Positions 17,732-26,984 of a stretch of DNA of 47,465 nucleotides are shown here, in pieces. Source of the DNA: Nitrososphaeria archaeon (GTDB lineage: Archaea > Thermoproteota > Nitrososphaeria > Nitrososphaerales > JACAEJ01); contig JARVKD010000006.1 of assembly GCA_029775875.1 (NCBI GenBank), positions 1 to 47,465 of the forward strand, written 5' to 3'. The notes below the pieces were generated by a model. The model was given only the letters and a program-made list of their open reading frames with translations, searched no databases and was not told where the DNA came from. The first letter of the stretch is position 1; every line of letters starts with the position of its first letter. Position numbers and translations under genes: made by a program.

Positions 17732-18481
17732 TTATAAAGAACCTAATCTCGGAAATCTTTTGACAGCTGTACCTATCTCGATGACATAAGGTATCAAATT
17801 ATCCAAAGGGCTTTTTTGAAGAATAGGTGAGAGCAGATCCTTCTGTAAAGTTTCGTTTATATCTGAGCCATAAGCCAATGGAGATGTTGATGGCAGTACT
17901 GTTATAGTTCTTTTGCCAACTTCACCATTTAGAAAAGCCTTAAACCTATGCTTAACTCCCAGATCATCTTTTATTGCTATCGATGGATGTTCATGACCCA
18001 TTATAACGTGCTTAGCCTTCTCTTCTTTCTCTTCAAGTTCGAGATGACCATGTAATAATGTGAAGCCATTGATGGAAAGGCTTGGCTGAAAGAGTTTTAC
18101 ATTCATTTCTTTGAGAATAAGAATTATGTAATTATCGTGATTTCCTCTAACAATCGAAGGCTCAGCCCCTATTTCACGAATACTTCGAATCATCTTCTTC
18201 ACTGAGTACCATTCAGCCTCGCTAGGCTTTCCAAATTCATGCTTAAAGTCCCCTAAGATTATAACTTCATTACAACCCAAATCTTTAACAGGAGTTAGAA
18301 TAGAGTTTACGATCTTTGGAAAGATAGAAGTTGGAATATGAATTCCCTTGCTCTCTTGCTCATCTTCTAAACCTAAGTGCAAATCAGAAACTATCAGCAT
18401 GCTCTCCTTTTCTATAAAAAGAGCTGGCCAAGGTGAGGCTATACTTAATCCTTTGGCAATCTTTATGGTCTCAGTAACCAT
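17732..18481 (-). CDS. Metallophosphoesterase, SbcD-related, Lhr-associated (PdeM-like)
   Basis: The 249-aa protein has the order SDLHLGLEDE, ILGDFKHEF, RGNHDN, LLHGH and MGHEHPS typical of the compact archaeal SbcD/Mre11-related group (TIGR00024) and of bacterial PdeM. The long N-terminal strand before the first motif (ALFIEKESMLIVSDLH) is characteristic. It starts 4 bases after the stop of the Lhr helicase gene, so they are one transcript. Bacterial homologues sit with Lhr helicase, an MBL nuclease and a DNA ligase. Likely a DNA/RNA repair phosphodiesterase. Confidence 0.87.
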   Translation of the reverse strand: MVTETIKIAKGLSIASPWPALFIEKESMLIVSDLHLGLEDEQESKGIHIPTSIFPKIVNSILTPVKDLGCNEVIILGDFKHEFGKPSEAEWYSVKKMIRSIREIGAEPSIVRGNHDNYIILILKEMNVKLFQPSLSINGFTLLHGHLELEEKEEKAKHVIMGHEHPSIAIKDDLGVKHRFKAFLNGEVGKRTITVLPSTSPLAYGSDINETLQKDLLSPILQKSPLDNLIPYVIEIGTAVKRFPRLGSL

Positions 18482-18485
18482 TACC

Positions 18486-21116
18486 TTACTTCTTCTCCTT
18501 TATACGCTTCATGACGCTATCGTACAAACTCTCTAACAGAGCTCTCTTGTCTGCCATCAATACTACATCGCTATAACCTAAAAGAATTAAATCGTGAGTG
18601 CAGGGTGATGGTAAATCAAATTCTGGACAGACAATGAACCTTCTAGTTCCCAATTCAACATCTCTCAACACATTTTGAGCCGTTGAGACATCCATGAGAT
18701 CCTCGATGATCTCTCTATATGTCTCCTCTAAAACAGGAAATCTGTCTAGCTCTTCACATAAATTGATCAAGATCTGGGCATTTGCTTGTTGCCTAGCCAC
18801 TGTTATTTCATGACCTTTATAATTTCTTAGCACCATTAGAGCCCTTGTAGAGCAGTGCCTGAAGCGTCTCTTCACCATTTCTGTTCTTTTTACAGCTTCT
18901 ATTAACTCGTTTCTTAAGTTCTCAGAATTTATTGTGTTTAACAACCATGAAGGATTCATGCTAAATCCTCTAGGCAAAGTGAGCATAAATCCGCTATCAC
19001 TAACAGTCACCATGATATTTCTATTGATAGTCATCATCAATCTATGGGCATAGGCCCTAGAAAGAGCATCGTTGACTCTTCTCCCAAATACACAGTTGAA
19101 TATTATGTTCTGCCTACCATCTTGGTCCAAATAGTTCTCCACAACTATATTCTTGTTATCAGGGAAATCATCTATATCTAATAACTTTAGGAAATTATAC
19201 TCTGTCTTCATGTATCCTACAATCGCTTTAGAAGCGTAATTATCTGAGCGTGTCTCTCTGGCAACAAAGGATTCTATATCCTCAGTCTTTACCTTATTTT
19301 TGATCATCCTAAATATCTTGCTCCTGAACCTTCCTATCGCTTCGCCAAGATCAAAGCTGAGAGGTAGCATTTCACTAAACCATGTTGGAACTGTAGGCTT
19401 TCCCTTCTCTATTGGCACAACGTAGGCCCTTAATCCCCTTGCATACTTGAACTCGTAGGTCTTTCCTCCTAAGATGAATATATCTCCCTTTGAAAGCCTT
19501 TCAAGGAACTCCTCTTCTATCATTCCTACCCATCTATTAGATGTTGTAAATACTCTTACTGCTACTTCATCTGGAATTGTTCCTATGTTCGTTGCATATA
19601 TCACCCTTAGCAAAGCGCCTCTTCTTCCAAAAGTATCATCATTCTCATCGTACCAAATCTTACCATAAACTCGAAAATTCTCTAAGCTCTGATAGCCTCC
19701 ACTAAGATATTTTATGACCCTTCTCAAATCTTCTTTAGATAGATTATGATAACAGTAACTTCTTGTTATCAATTTGTAAGCTTCGTCAACAGTCCACTTT
19801 CTCTCTATAGCCATGCCAACTATGTGCTGGGCCAAAACATCTAAAGATAGCTTTGGAATGTATACCTTATCCAGATTTCCTTTTAATGCTTCACTAACTA
19901 TTACTGCATCCTCGACTAAATCGTCTCTTTCCATGGCTATCATTATACCTTTAGATAGCCTTTCTAATGCATGACCTGATCTTCCAATCCTCTGCAGGCA
20001 TCTTGAGATGGATTTTGGCGATCCGATTTGAACTACTAAGTCTATGCTGCCAATGTCTATACCAAGCTCAAGAGAAGTAGATGTAACCACTGCCCTCATC
20101 TTACCTTCTTTTAACCTCTCTTCTACGTCATGCCTAATTTCACGGGAAAGAGAACTGTGATGAGCAGCAAGCTCATCAGCATCAACAACGTTCAACTTTG
20201 ATAGATGATAAACTACCCTTTCAGTTCCAGATCGAGTATTGGTGAAGATTAAAGTAGTTTTATGCTTCTTGACTAAATCCCGAATTCTTTTATACATCTT
20301 TTTAGTGGTATAGTCTGCTGGAGTATGAACGAGATCAGAAACGGGGCATGTTGTCGAGAGCTCTGTAGGCTTAACAAACCTCGCATCCACCATTATGCAA
20401 TCTCTCTCTTTACCATCTTTATAACCAACTAAGAATCTAGCGACCTCGTCTAATGGGTGTATAGTGGCAGATAGACCTATCCTAACTATCTCTCTTCCAC
20501 ATAACTCCTCCAACCTTTCCAAGCTTAATGTGAGATGAACCCCTCTCTTAGAAGATGCAAGTTCATGTATCTCATCGACTATAACCCATCTTGTACTCTT
20601 TAATTTCTCCCTGAACTTCGGTGCGCATAGGAGAATGGCGATGCTCTCAGGAGTTGTCACAAGTATGTGAGGAGGCTTTCTTAACTGCCTTTGCCTCTCT
20701 TGAGTAGTCGTATCTCCAGTCCTAACTCCTATCCTTATCTCATGAACCCTTATTCCAAAATCTTCTTCAGCTATCTTTTTTATCTCTCTTAATGGTATCA
20801 GTAAGTTCTTGTTAATATCGTTCACCAAAGCCCTTAAAGGCGATATGTATACACAATAAACACTATCTTCGAGCCTTTCTTCCTCTGAAAGAAGAAAAAG
20901 CTGGTTTATTATCGATAAAAAAGCTGCCAAAGTCTTACCAGACCCTGTAGGGGCAGCTATGAGAACGTTCTTCTCCTTTCGGATCTCTGGAAGGGCATAA
21001 ATTTGAGGCAAGGTGAATGAATCAAAATTCCTTTTGAACCATTCTCTAACGTAAGGTCTTATCGATCCATAAATTTCCTCAATTTTATGTGCCTGTTTTA
21101 GGGTTGCAAGAGGCAT
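18486..21116 (-). CDS. lhr: Lhr-type superfamily 2 DNA helicase
   Basis: An 876-aa helicase of the Lhr group (3'-5' translocase acting on branched or hybrid nucleic acid). Motifs are Q-motif region FTLPQIYAL, Walker A APTGSGKT (about 55-62), DEIHEL (Walker B), SAT in GLSATIHPL, and motif VI QRIGRSGH. After the RecA pair come the winged-helix and the Lhr core C-terminal domain (ETRSDNYASKAI, FNCVFGRRVNDAL). The length matches archaeal Lhr core proteins without the bacterial C-terminal extension. The start is ATG at 21116. The phosphoesterase gene follows by four bases. Confidence 0.93.
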   Translation of the reverse strand: MPLATLKQAHKIEEIYGSIRPYVREWFKRNFDSFTLPQIYALPEIRKEKNVLIAAPTGSGKTLAAFLSIINQLFLLSEEERLEDSVYCVYISPLRALVNDINKNLLIPLREIKKIAEEDFGIRVHEIRIGVRTGDTTTQERQRQLRKPPHILVTTPESIAILLCAPKFREKLKSTRWVIVDEIHELASSKRGVHLTLSLERLEELCGREIVRIGLSATIHPLDEVARFLVGYKDGKERDCIMVDARFVKPTELSTTCPVSDLVHTPADYTTKKMYKRIRDLVKKHKTTLIFTNTRSGTERVVYHLSKLNVVDADELAAHHSSLSREIRHDVEERLKEGKMRAVVTSTSLELGIDIGSIDLVVQIGSPKSISRCLQRIGRSGHALERLSKGIMIAMERDDLVEDAVIVSEALKGNLDKVYIPKLSLDVLAQHIVGMAIERKWTVDEAYKLITRSYCYHNLSKEDLRRVIKYLSGGYQSLENFRVYGKIWYDENDDTFGRRGALLRVIYATNIGTIPDEVAVRVFTTSNRWVGMIEEEFLERLSKGDIFILGGKTYEFKYARGLRAYVVPIEKGKPTVPTWFSEMLPLSFDLGEAIGRFRSKIFRMIKNKVKTEDIESFVARETRSDNYASKAIVGYMKTEYNFLKLLDIDDFPDNKNIVVENYLDQDGRQNIIFNCVFGRRVNDALSRAYAHRLMMTINRNIMVTVSDSGFMLTLPRGFSMNPSWLLNTINSENLRNELIEAVKRTEMVKRRFRHCSTRALMVLRNYKGHEITVARQQANAQILINLCEELDRFPVLEETYREIIEDLMDVSTAQNVLRDVELGTRRFIVCPEFDLPSPCTHDLILLGYSDVVLMADKRALLESLYDSVMKRIKEKK

Positions 21117-21162
21117 TATTAAGAGATCCTAATTATAATTAGAAAAGGCTACTAATGAATTT

Positions 21163-21705
21163 TTATCCAACTAGAATTCTTTTCAAAAAACCATTCCTTC
21201 CTAGCCTTATTTCTCTGATTAGGATTACAAACCCAAGGATTATAAAAATAGAGCTGATTAATTTCGATGCCAACAAATAATCACCAAATAAAACGAAACC
21301 GTCAATCGGTTGTGTAGAAAAAGGGTAGATCAAAGGGTTGTATTCGTGATGAAGAGCATCTAATAGAACATGCCCAAGAACTCCTATAAGGCTCGATATT
21401 ATCAAAGATTTAGAGACAGAGCCTTTGTCATTCAACTCTTTTTTGCAATCAGGCAAGATAAAACCAACAATTCTTGGATAAAATGAAAAAGATATGAAGA
21501 TAGAAATTAAAAGACCCAGAGTTGCAGAACCCAAAATGCTATGAAGAACCAGTCTGTCTATTTCACCTTTTGAAATAAGAAAGATGATTGGAACTTCAAG
21601 GTCTGGAACCATACTCCCAGCTATCAAAGCTGGGAAGTTCAGATTAAACTTACTAATTCTATGAATAATATAAGCTGAAAAATAATGGAAGGGTGTAATT
21701 GGCAT
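21163..21705 (-). CDS. Small integral membrane protein, DUF4184/YdjM-like
   Basis: The 180-aa protein starts MPITPFHYFSAYIIHR. It has a conserved-looking AGSMVPDLEVPI block (30-41), His59 in RLVLHSILGS and HVLLDALHHEYNPL (about 111-124), with four or five apolar segments. The His/Asp pattern in membrane segments is that of the DUF4184/YdjM putative membrane hydrolases. It lies between the MBL nuclease gene (13 bases) and lhr (46 bases), so it is probably in their operon. Function unknown. Confidence 0.7.
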   Translation of the reverse strand: MPITPFHYFSAYIIHRISKFNLNFPALIAGSMVPDLEVPIIFLISKGEIDRLVLHSILGSATLGLLISIFISFSFYPRIVGFILPDCKKELNDKGSVSKSLIISSLIGVLGHVLLDALHHEYNPLIYPFSTQPIDGFVLFGDYLLASKLISSIFIILGFVILIREIRLGRNGFLKRILVG

Positions 21706-21718
21706 TTAGATCAGTCAT

Positions 21719-22726
21719 TCAAAATGATTCGTCCAAGGATTTTTGAGAGCTTAGAAGAGGGGTTGCATCGTATCCTAGCCTTTTCAAATAACTTGCAAGC
21801 TCTGAGGAGAAACCATGGACGGTATAGACCTTTTTTGGCTCACAATCCTTGACAAATTTGATAAGTTCATCAAAGTCACAGTGATCGCTAAGCGGGAAGG
21901 CATAATCGAAGGACATGGCATACTTATAGCTGGGCTCCATGCTCCAACCACTGAAAGCTATAGTAACTGCGTTATACCTTTTCTTTAACCCTTTTATAAA
22001 ATTCGTTCTTCCGCTCCACATAGGAGAGATCAAAATCCATGGTCTTCTCTTTAACAAATCCTTCTTAACAGCTTCCTGATAAGGAATGAAATCACGAAGC
22101 CCTATACCTAGCTTAGAGTAAGCATCATTCATTCTTTGCACGGATCCATGCACATAGATAGGATCCCAACTTGAGAAAAGATAAGATAGAATTTGAGCTT
22201 TTCCTAAAGGATAGCCCATTAGTACAACGGGTATTCCTCGGGAGAAAAGGTCTGAAATGAGTCTGTTGACTTCATCTAATAATTTTGCCAAAGGTGGAAA
22301 ATGAAAACTATTTTTACCATAAGTGGATTCAATTATCAAAGTATCACATTTCATGCTTTTACCCTTATTCAAAAAAGCTCTTGGTCTCGCGGCAAGGTCT
22401 CCTGTGTAGAGAATTTTTCCATCTATTAGCAAACTACGCGAGCCTAGTATATGCCCAGAGTCTATGAGCTCAAACCCTTCTAACTCTTGCTTTGTCCTTC
22501 CTATATCTATGCCCCTCTCCTTCGCAAGTAAAGTTGTTTCTTTCGATGCTAAAACTCGAGTACTATCCTTTTGAGGATGGGCATGATCTATATGAGCATG
22601 AGATACAAAAACTAGATCTGTGTCTATCGCCTTACATGGATCTAAAGCTATCCTCATATTGCGGTATTTTATCAAGATGCCATTGTCATTAGATATGGAA
22701 ACTTTCACGCCAATCCTTAGTGTCAA
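21719..22726 (-). CDS. Metallo-beta-lactamase fold nuclease (CPSF/SNM1-like, DNA-ligase-associated exonuclease type)
   Basis: A 335-aa MBL nuclease. Metal motifs are SHAHIDHAH (about residues 42-50), SGHILGSRSLL, YTGDLA, and near the C-terminus PLSDHCDFDEL followed by VHGFSSELASYLKRLG. The short form, with the C-terminal HG-x-A-x-x-L-x-x-x-G helix, resembles the bacterial exonucleases filed as DNA-ligase-associated (TIGR04122) more than archaeal aCPSF1, which carries KH domains. It is the first gene of a probable operon with a membrane protein, lhr and the phosphoesterase. Role in DNA repair is inferred from context. Confidence 0.85.
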   Translation of the reverse strand: MTLRIGVKVSISNDNGILIKYRNMRIALDPCKAIDTDLVFVSHAHIDHAHPQKDSTRVLASKETTLLAKERGIDIGRTKQELEGFELIDSGHILGSRSLLIDGKILYTGDLAARPRAFLNKGKSMKCDTLIIESTYGKNSFHFPPLAKLLDEVNRLISDLFSRGIPVVLMGYPLGKAQILSYLFSSWDPIYVHGSVQRMNDAYSKLGIGLRDFIPYQEAVKKDLLKRRPWILISPMWSGRTNFIKGLKKRYNAVTIAFSGWSMEPSYKYAMSFDYAFPLSDHCDFDELIKFVKDCEPKKVYTVHGFSSELASYLKRLGYDATPLLSSQKSLDESF

Positions 22727-22780
22727 ATTAAAAGGGACATATTTTTAAGCTATATTTGGTAAAGATTTAGTGATAACAAC

Positions 22781-23998
22781 ATGCCCATAAAAATTGGATT
22801 GATCGGAAAGACGAACACAGGTAAGACAACTTTCTTCAATTCGGCTACGCTTCAAACAGCGGAGATATCTACTTACCCTTTCACAACAAAGACTCCAAGT
22901 GCAGGCATAGGAAGCGCTGTAACTTTATGCGTCTGCAGAGAGTTCAAAGTTAATGATAATCCTAAGAATTCTAAATGTATTGATGGATGGCGTTTTATAC
23001 CTATAGAGTTAATAGACCTTCCAGGACTGATAAAAGGCGCTTGGGCAGGGAAAGGCTTAGGAAATCAATTCTTGTCAGTTGCAGCCCAGTCAGATGCTTT
23101 ATTGCATATAGTAGATGCATCGGGTAGTGTAGACGCTGAGGGAAGAATTACAGAACCAGGGACTGGCGATCCACTTGCCGATATAGGAGATATAGAAGAA
23201 GAGCTCGTGATGTGGTATCTGAAGCTCATTGAAGGGAATAGACCCAGAATCTCCAAGCTGATGAGGTCTGGGTTTGATTTGCCCACAGCAATCATAGATG
23301 TGCTAAGGGGAATAGGCATTAAGGAGAACCATGTAAAGATAGCTTTGGAAGAAGCAAAGCTGGAGGCCAAGGATTTTGAGAATTGGTCAGATAATGATAC
23401 CAAGAGTTTTGCATGGATACTAAGAGATGTATCAAAACCAACACTTATAGTTGCTAACAAGATGGATCTGCCAACTTCTGCTGAGAACTTTAAGAGAATT
23501 CAAGATGAATATTCGGATATGATTGTAGTTCCTGCTAGCGCTGAAGCGGAATTAACATTGAGAAGGGCTGAGCAAAAGGGTCTTATCAAATATGTCCCAG
23601 GGGAGGAAAGGTTTGAAATCTTGAATCAATCAGCCCTCACAAATAGGCAAAAATGGGCTCTGAATTACATTAGGAAAGCAGTTCTAGGAGAGTATATGAG
23701 GACTGGAGTGCAATTCGCTGTAAACGTTGCAGTATTTAAACTGCTTAGGATGAACAGCGTCTATCCTGTATACGATCCCCAAAAGCTATCTGATAAGCAG
23801 GGCAACGTGCTTCCAGACGTTTACTTACTGCCTTCTGGTTCGAATGTATTGGATCTTGCAAAAGAAGTTCACACGGAGCTCGCAAAAGGTCTTTTGTATG
23901 CTGTAGATGCAAGGAGCGGCTTAAGGTTACCATCAGAATACACCATAAAGGATAGAGATGTTCTCTCCATTATCTCAACTTCTAGAAAAAGATCCTGA
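22781..23998 (+). CDS. ychF: Obg-like GTPase/ATPase YchF, archaeal type
   Basis: The 405-aa TRAFAC protein has G1 GKTNTGKTT (9-17), G3 in DLPGLIKGAW and G4 ANKMD. A coiled insertion is followed by a C-terminal TGS domain (about 345-405, ending TIKDRDVLSI). Members associate with ribosomes and translation factors. The start is ATG with a TATA-like run ATATTTTTAA about 40 bases upstream. It is divergent from the MBL nuclease gene with a shared promoter region of 54 bases. Confidence 0.93.
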   Translation: MPIKIGLIGKTNTGKTTFFNSATLQTAEISTYPFTTKTPSAGIGSAVTLCVCREFKVNDNPKNSKCIDGWRFIPIELIDLPGLIKGAWAGKGLGNQFLSVAAQSDALLHIVDASGSVDAEGRITEPGTGDPLADIGDIEEELVMWYLKLIEGNRPRISKLMRSGFDLPTAIIDVLRGIGIKENHVKIALEEAKLEAKDFENWSDNDTKSFAWILRDVSKPTLIVANKMDLPTSAENFKRIQDEYSDMIVVPASAEAELTLRRAEQKGLIKYVPGEERFEILNQSALTNRQKWALNYIRKAVLGEYMRTGVQFAVNVAVFKLLRMNSVYPVYDPQKLSDKQGNVLPDVYLLPSGSNVLDLAKEVHTELAKGLLYAVDARSGLRLPSEYTIKDRDVLSIISTSRKRS

Positions 23999-24011
23999 TA
24001 AATTGGGGAAA

Positions 24012-24293
24012 TTACTTTGGCTGGGCAGTAACCTTCGCTCGGCTGACGTTAATTTCATCCAAGCTTCTTATAGTGGCTCCATGCTCACTCATGACTTTTG
24101 TTAGCTCTTCGTGAGCTATATCTGAGCCTCTTACAGTAAGTTTTATCGTCTCAGTCTTAACATCAACTTCTGTGACAGTTATGTCAACTTCATCAACTCC
24201 CTTAACTTCACATAAAGCCTTGGATAGATCAAGAATCGTGGTCTCACGTGGTTTGAGCGAATCTATAACCATCCTTTTTATATGAACTGTCAT
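24012..24293 (-). CDS. DUF211-family protein
   Basis: The 93-aa ferredoxin-like fold protein starts MTVHIKRMVIDSLKPRE and contains CEVKGVDEVDITVTEVDVKT and IRSLDEIN, the DUF211 pattern found only in archaea. Members form ring-like oligomers of unknown function and are often beside TIGR00267-type membrane proteins, as here. The frame extends to 24362 but the family start is at 24293. Confidence 0.88.
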   Translation of the reverse strand: MTVHIKRMVIDSLKPRETTILDLSKALCEVKGVDEVDITVTEVDVKTETIKLTVRGSDIAHEELTKVMSEHGATIRSLDEINVSRAKVTAQPK

Positions 24294-24395
24294 AGCATTA
24301 TGTTCAATATAGTAACATATAAACTCAAAGGGGACATAGTTATGTATAAATTGGAGTTTCACCTATGAAAATTGGAGGAATAGAGTTCTAATCCG

Positions 24396-25007
24396 TTGGG
24401 AGGTAATGACATTATTCAAAACCGGACCTTATCAAAGTTAAGAAAGTACCTTAGGATAGCAAGAGCGAACGAAATTGCAGAAAGATACCTCATAATGAAT
24501 GGATTCGATGGTGCACTGGCAATACTAGGAGTGATAATAGGCTCCTATGTTGTGGGAGTGAATGATGCAAAGATTATATTAAGTGCAGGCCTTGGGGTAA
24601 GCTTTGCCATGGGGATTTCTGGGGCTTGGGGAGCTTTTATGGCAGAGAGGGCTCAGAGAGTTAAGAACATTAAGGAACTTGAGCAGGCTATGTTTACAGA
24701 TTTGAAGAACTCAATAATTGATCGAGCATCTATTGTGGCTGTTCTTTGGGTAGCCTTAGTCGATGCCCTATCTCCTATCATAACTGCTTTGATCACGCTA
24801 TCACCTTTCCCTCTCGCTCTCTATGGCATTTTGCCTTTAGGAGATGCGATGATAGCATCTATTATCTTGAACCTAACTGTTCTTTTCACTTTGGGTCTCT
24901 TCTTAGGGAGAGTGTCAAAATCAAGCAAATTTAAACAAGGTATTCTGATGGTCTTAGCGGGCATAGTTACCTTGTTGTTCCTGTTGCTTTTAGAATTAGC
25001 ATTTTAA
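24396..25007 (+). CDS. TIGR00267/VIT1-CCC1-like membrane protein
   Basis: The 203-aa protein has five apolar segments. The family signature NGFDGALAILGVIIGSYVVG (about 35-54) corresponds to the first transmembrane helix of Ccc1-type iron/manganese transporters, with MGISGAWGAFMAERAQRVKN after it. The divergent DUF211 gene is its usual neighbour. The start is unclear: TTG 24396 is the only canonical codon, but GGAGG at 24399-24403 lies inside it and points to initiation near ATT 24411. Confidence 0.82.
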   Translation: MGGNDIIQNRTLSKLRKYLRIARANEIAERYLIMNGFDGALAILGVIIGSYVVGVNDAKIILSAGLGVSFAMGISGAWGAFMAERAQRVKNIKELEQAMFTDLKNSIIDRASIVAVLWVALVDALSPIITALITLSPFPLALYGILPLGDAMIASIILNLTVLFTLGLFLGRVSKSSKFKQGILMVLAGIVTLLFLLLLELAF

Positions 25008-25113
25008 CTGTCAATGATGGAGAACTCGATTGGTCAAATTTTTTTAATTTTTAAAGAAAATAGATGAAAGTTACATTTAATTAACTCGATTACGCAAGAT
25101 ACGCTGACATTTG

Positions 25114-26505
25114 ATGAGAAAGGGTCTTGCCTTTTTATTCATGGTCTTGGTTACATCCATTATTAGTGTTCTTCTTGGACTGAGCACAAAAGAAGTCATA
25201 GCTCTAACAGTCTTCTTAGCCATAGTATATGGGACTCTTCTATTCTGGAGATTTCGCTTAGCCTTCGGACTATTAGGCATAACCGTACTTTTGGCTGCAG
25301 GCTTGATCGACATTCCTACCTTGATAGAATTCGCAGGAATCGACATAATTCTCTTTTTAATGGGCATGATGATCGTAATAGGCTTCTTAGAAGAAAGGCA
25401 TTTCTTCGATTATATAATAGAGAAAATTGTAGAAATGGTCGGACCTAGGGGTTACATGCTTGTAACGGTAATGATGATCTTGTCAGCCCTGTTTGCTGCA
25501 TTAGTGGATGAAGTAACTTCGATCCTTTTTATGGCGGCCACTATGATACACCTCACAGTAAGGCTCAAGCTCAATCCTGTACCTTTTGTCATCATGCTCA
25601 TCTTCGCGACCAATATAGGTAGCAGTGCGACTGTAGTAGGAAACCCTGTTGGAGTTATGGTTGCTTTAAGAGGTGGGCTTACCTTCATAGATTTCTTAAG
25701 ATGGGCGACACCTATTTCCATTCTTGCTTTAGCTATTCTGATACCCTTATCAATATACTATTTTTCAGGAGATATTAGAAGACTGGACGAACGCCTTAAG
25801 CTAGAAGTAAAAGAAGAAAAAAGAATAACGGAAGGAAAAGAGGTTGCATCAAGAAAAGGGCTTGTTACATCTGCTGTATTGTTTTTGGGCACTATAACCT
25901 CCCTTGTCCTTCATAGCTTTGTGGAAGAAGTTCTGCACCTTGAAAAGAATACTATGTTGCTCGGCACGGCTTTGGGTGCGGCGTCGATAGCCCTTCTTAT
26001 AGAGCATGAGAAAGCTAAAGAACTTGTGGAAAGACGTGTCGATTGGTGGACTCTTGCCTTCTTCATGATGCTTTTTGCTAAAGTAGGAACATTAAGCTAC
26101 GTTGGTTTGACCGAACGAATAGCTAGTGGGGCTCTCTCTTTGGGTGCTATTGGCGGAGAGTTTGGTATTTTAATGAATTTTACATGGATAATGGGTATTT
26201 TGAGTGCTCTAATGGATAATGTATTGGCTGTAGCAATATCTGTACCAATAATCCATGAACTTAGTGCTCTGGGTGTGCATGTCTTTCCATTCTGGTGGGC
26301 TGGGCTTTTTTCTTCAACTTTCTTCGGTAACCTTACCATGATAGGGAGTACAGCAAACATAGTTGCTATCGGAATGATTGAACGTAGAAAACTTGGTCAT
26401 ATCACTATGGGTTATTGGATTAAACCTGGCATTCTAGTTTCAATACCAACCTTATTACTCGCTATACTACTCCTCTACCTGCAGTTACCTTTGATGCCCG
26501 GATGA
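25114..26505 (+). CDS. ArsB/NhaD-type (ion transporter superfamily) permease
   Basis: The protein is about 463 aa with eleven or twelve transmembrane segments. Key blocks are FLMGMMIVIGFLEE, LSALFAALVDEVTSILFMAA and ATNIGSSATVVGNPVGVMVA, and in the second half NLTMIGSTANIVAIGM. The two re-entrant GSxATVxGNP/GSTAN motifs are those of the ArsB-NhaD-citrate transporter superfamily. Substrate (Na+/H+, arsenite or dicarboxylate) is not decided. The start is ATG 25114 rather than the TTG one codon earlier. No ars regulator is adjacent. Confidence 0.88.
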   Translation: MRKGLAFLFMVLVTSIISVLLGLSTKEVIALTVFLAIVYGTLLFWRFRLAFGLLGITVLLAAGLIDIPTLIEFAGIDIILFLMGMMIVIGFLEERHFFDYIIEKIVEMVGPRGYMLVTVMMILSALFAALVDEVTSILFMAATMIHLTVRLKLNPVPFVIMLIFATNIGSSATVVGNPVGVMVALRGGLTFIDFLRWATPISILALAILIPLSIYYFSGDIRRLDERLKLEVKEEKRITEGKEVASRKGLVTSAVLFLGTITSLVLHSFVEEVLHLEKNTMLLGTALGAASIALLIEHEKAKELVERRVDWWTLAFFMMLFAKVGTLSYVGLTERIASGALSLGAIGGEFGILMNFTWIMGILSALMDNVLAVAISVPIIHELSALGVHVFPFWWAGLFSSTFFGNLTMIGSTANIVAIGMIERRKLGHITMGYWIKPGILVSIPTLLLAILLLYLQLPLMPG

Positions 26506-26522
26506 TAATATGGTATCAAAGC

Positions 26523-26942
26523 TTAAACCGATGGAGGCTTACACCTTATTACATTCTGCCCATCCTTTCTAGTTATCCATACTTCAAAGGAAGCATCTAA
26601 AAGTGCATCTAGGGTCAAATTCCAGGGGAAATGATGAGGGTCTGTTACGGCTATCTCATACCCACCATATTGTAAGCTTACTTTTCCATATTCGCCTACT
26701 ATGTCTTTGAGTCTACTAACAATATCACGTAAAGGTGATTGCAAGTCTTTTATAGTGCGCTTGGCAGCCTCGAGCTCTGCCTCATACTTTTTTAGATGGG
26801 ATTCTAACTCTGAAATTTTCTTCTTCAATTCCTCAGCCTCTTTCTTAGGAACAGATTCCCTAAGTTTTTCTTCTAGTTCTTTCAACCTATGTTCAAGGGC
26901 TTGAGTTGAAGACGAGGTATCATCTTTAGACATGCTCGCCAC
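26523..26942 (-). CDS. Coiled-coil protein with a small C-terminal domain, unknown
   Basis: The 139-aa protein has a polar Ser/Asp start (1-14), then a heptad-rich coiled coil (about 15-72, KKKISELESHLKKYEAELEA). A beta-like tail follows with YGGYEIAVTDPHHFPWNL and EVWITRKDGQNVIRCKP. The coil suggests a dimer. No family is recognised. The start is at 26942; MSKDDTSS (residue 4) is an alternative. Confidence 0.65.
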   Translation of the reverse strand: MASMSKDDTSSSTQALEHRLKELEEKLRESVPKKEAEELKKKISELESHLKKYEAELEAAKRTIKDLQSPLRDIVSRLKDIVGEYGKVSLQYGGYEIAVTDPHHFPWNLTLDALLDASFEVWITRKDGQNVIRCKPPSV

Positions 26943-26984
26943 AAATAAAAAGGCAATACACTTACTTATAAATCTGCTATGTCT

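Noticed and set aside
25077-25367. Minus-strand frames antisense to the transporter, Cdc48, IleRS and pyrophosphatase genes
   Set aside because: They are shadows of strongly conserved genes, with Ser/Thr/Ile-rich antisense composition and no domains.
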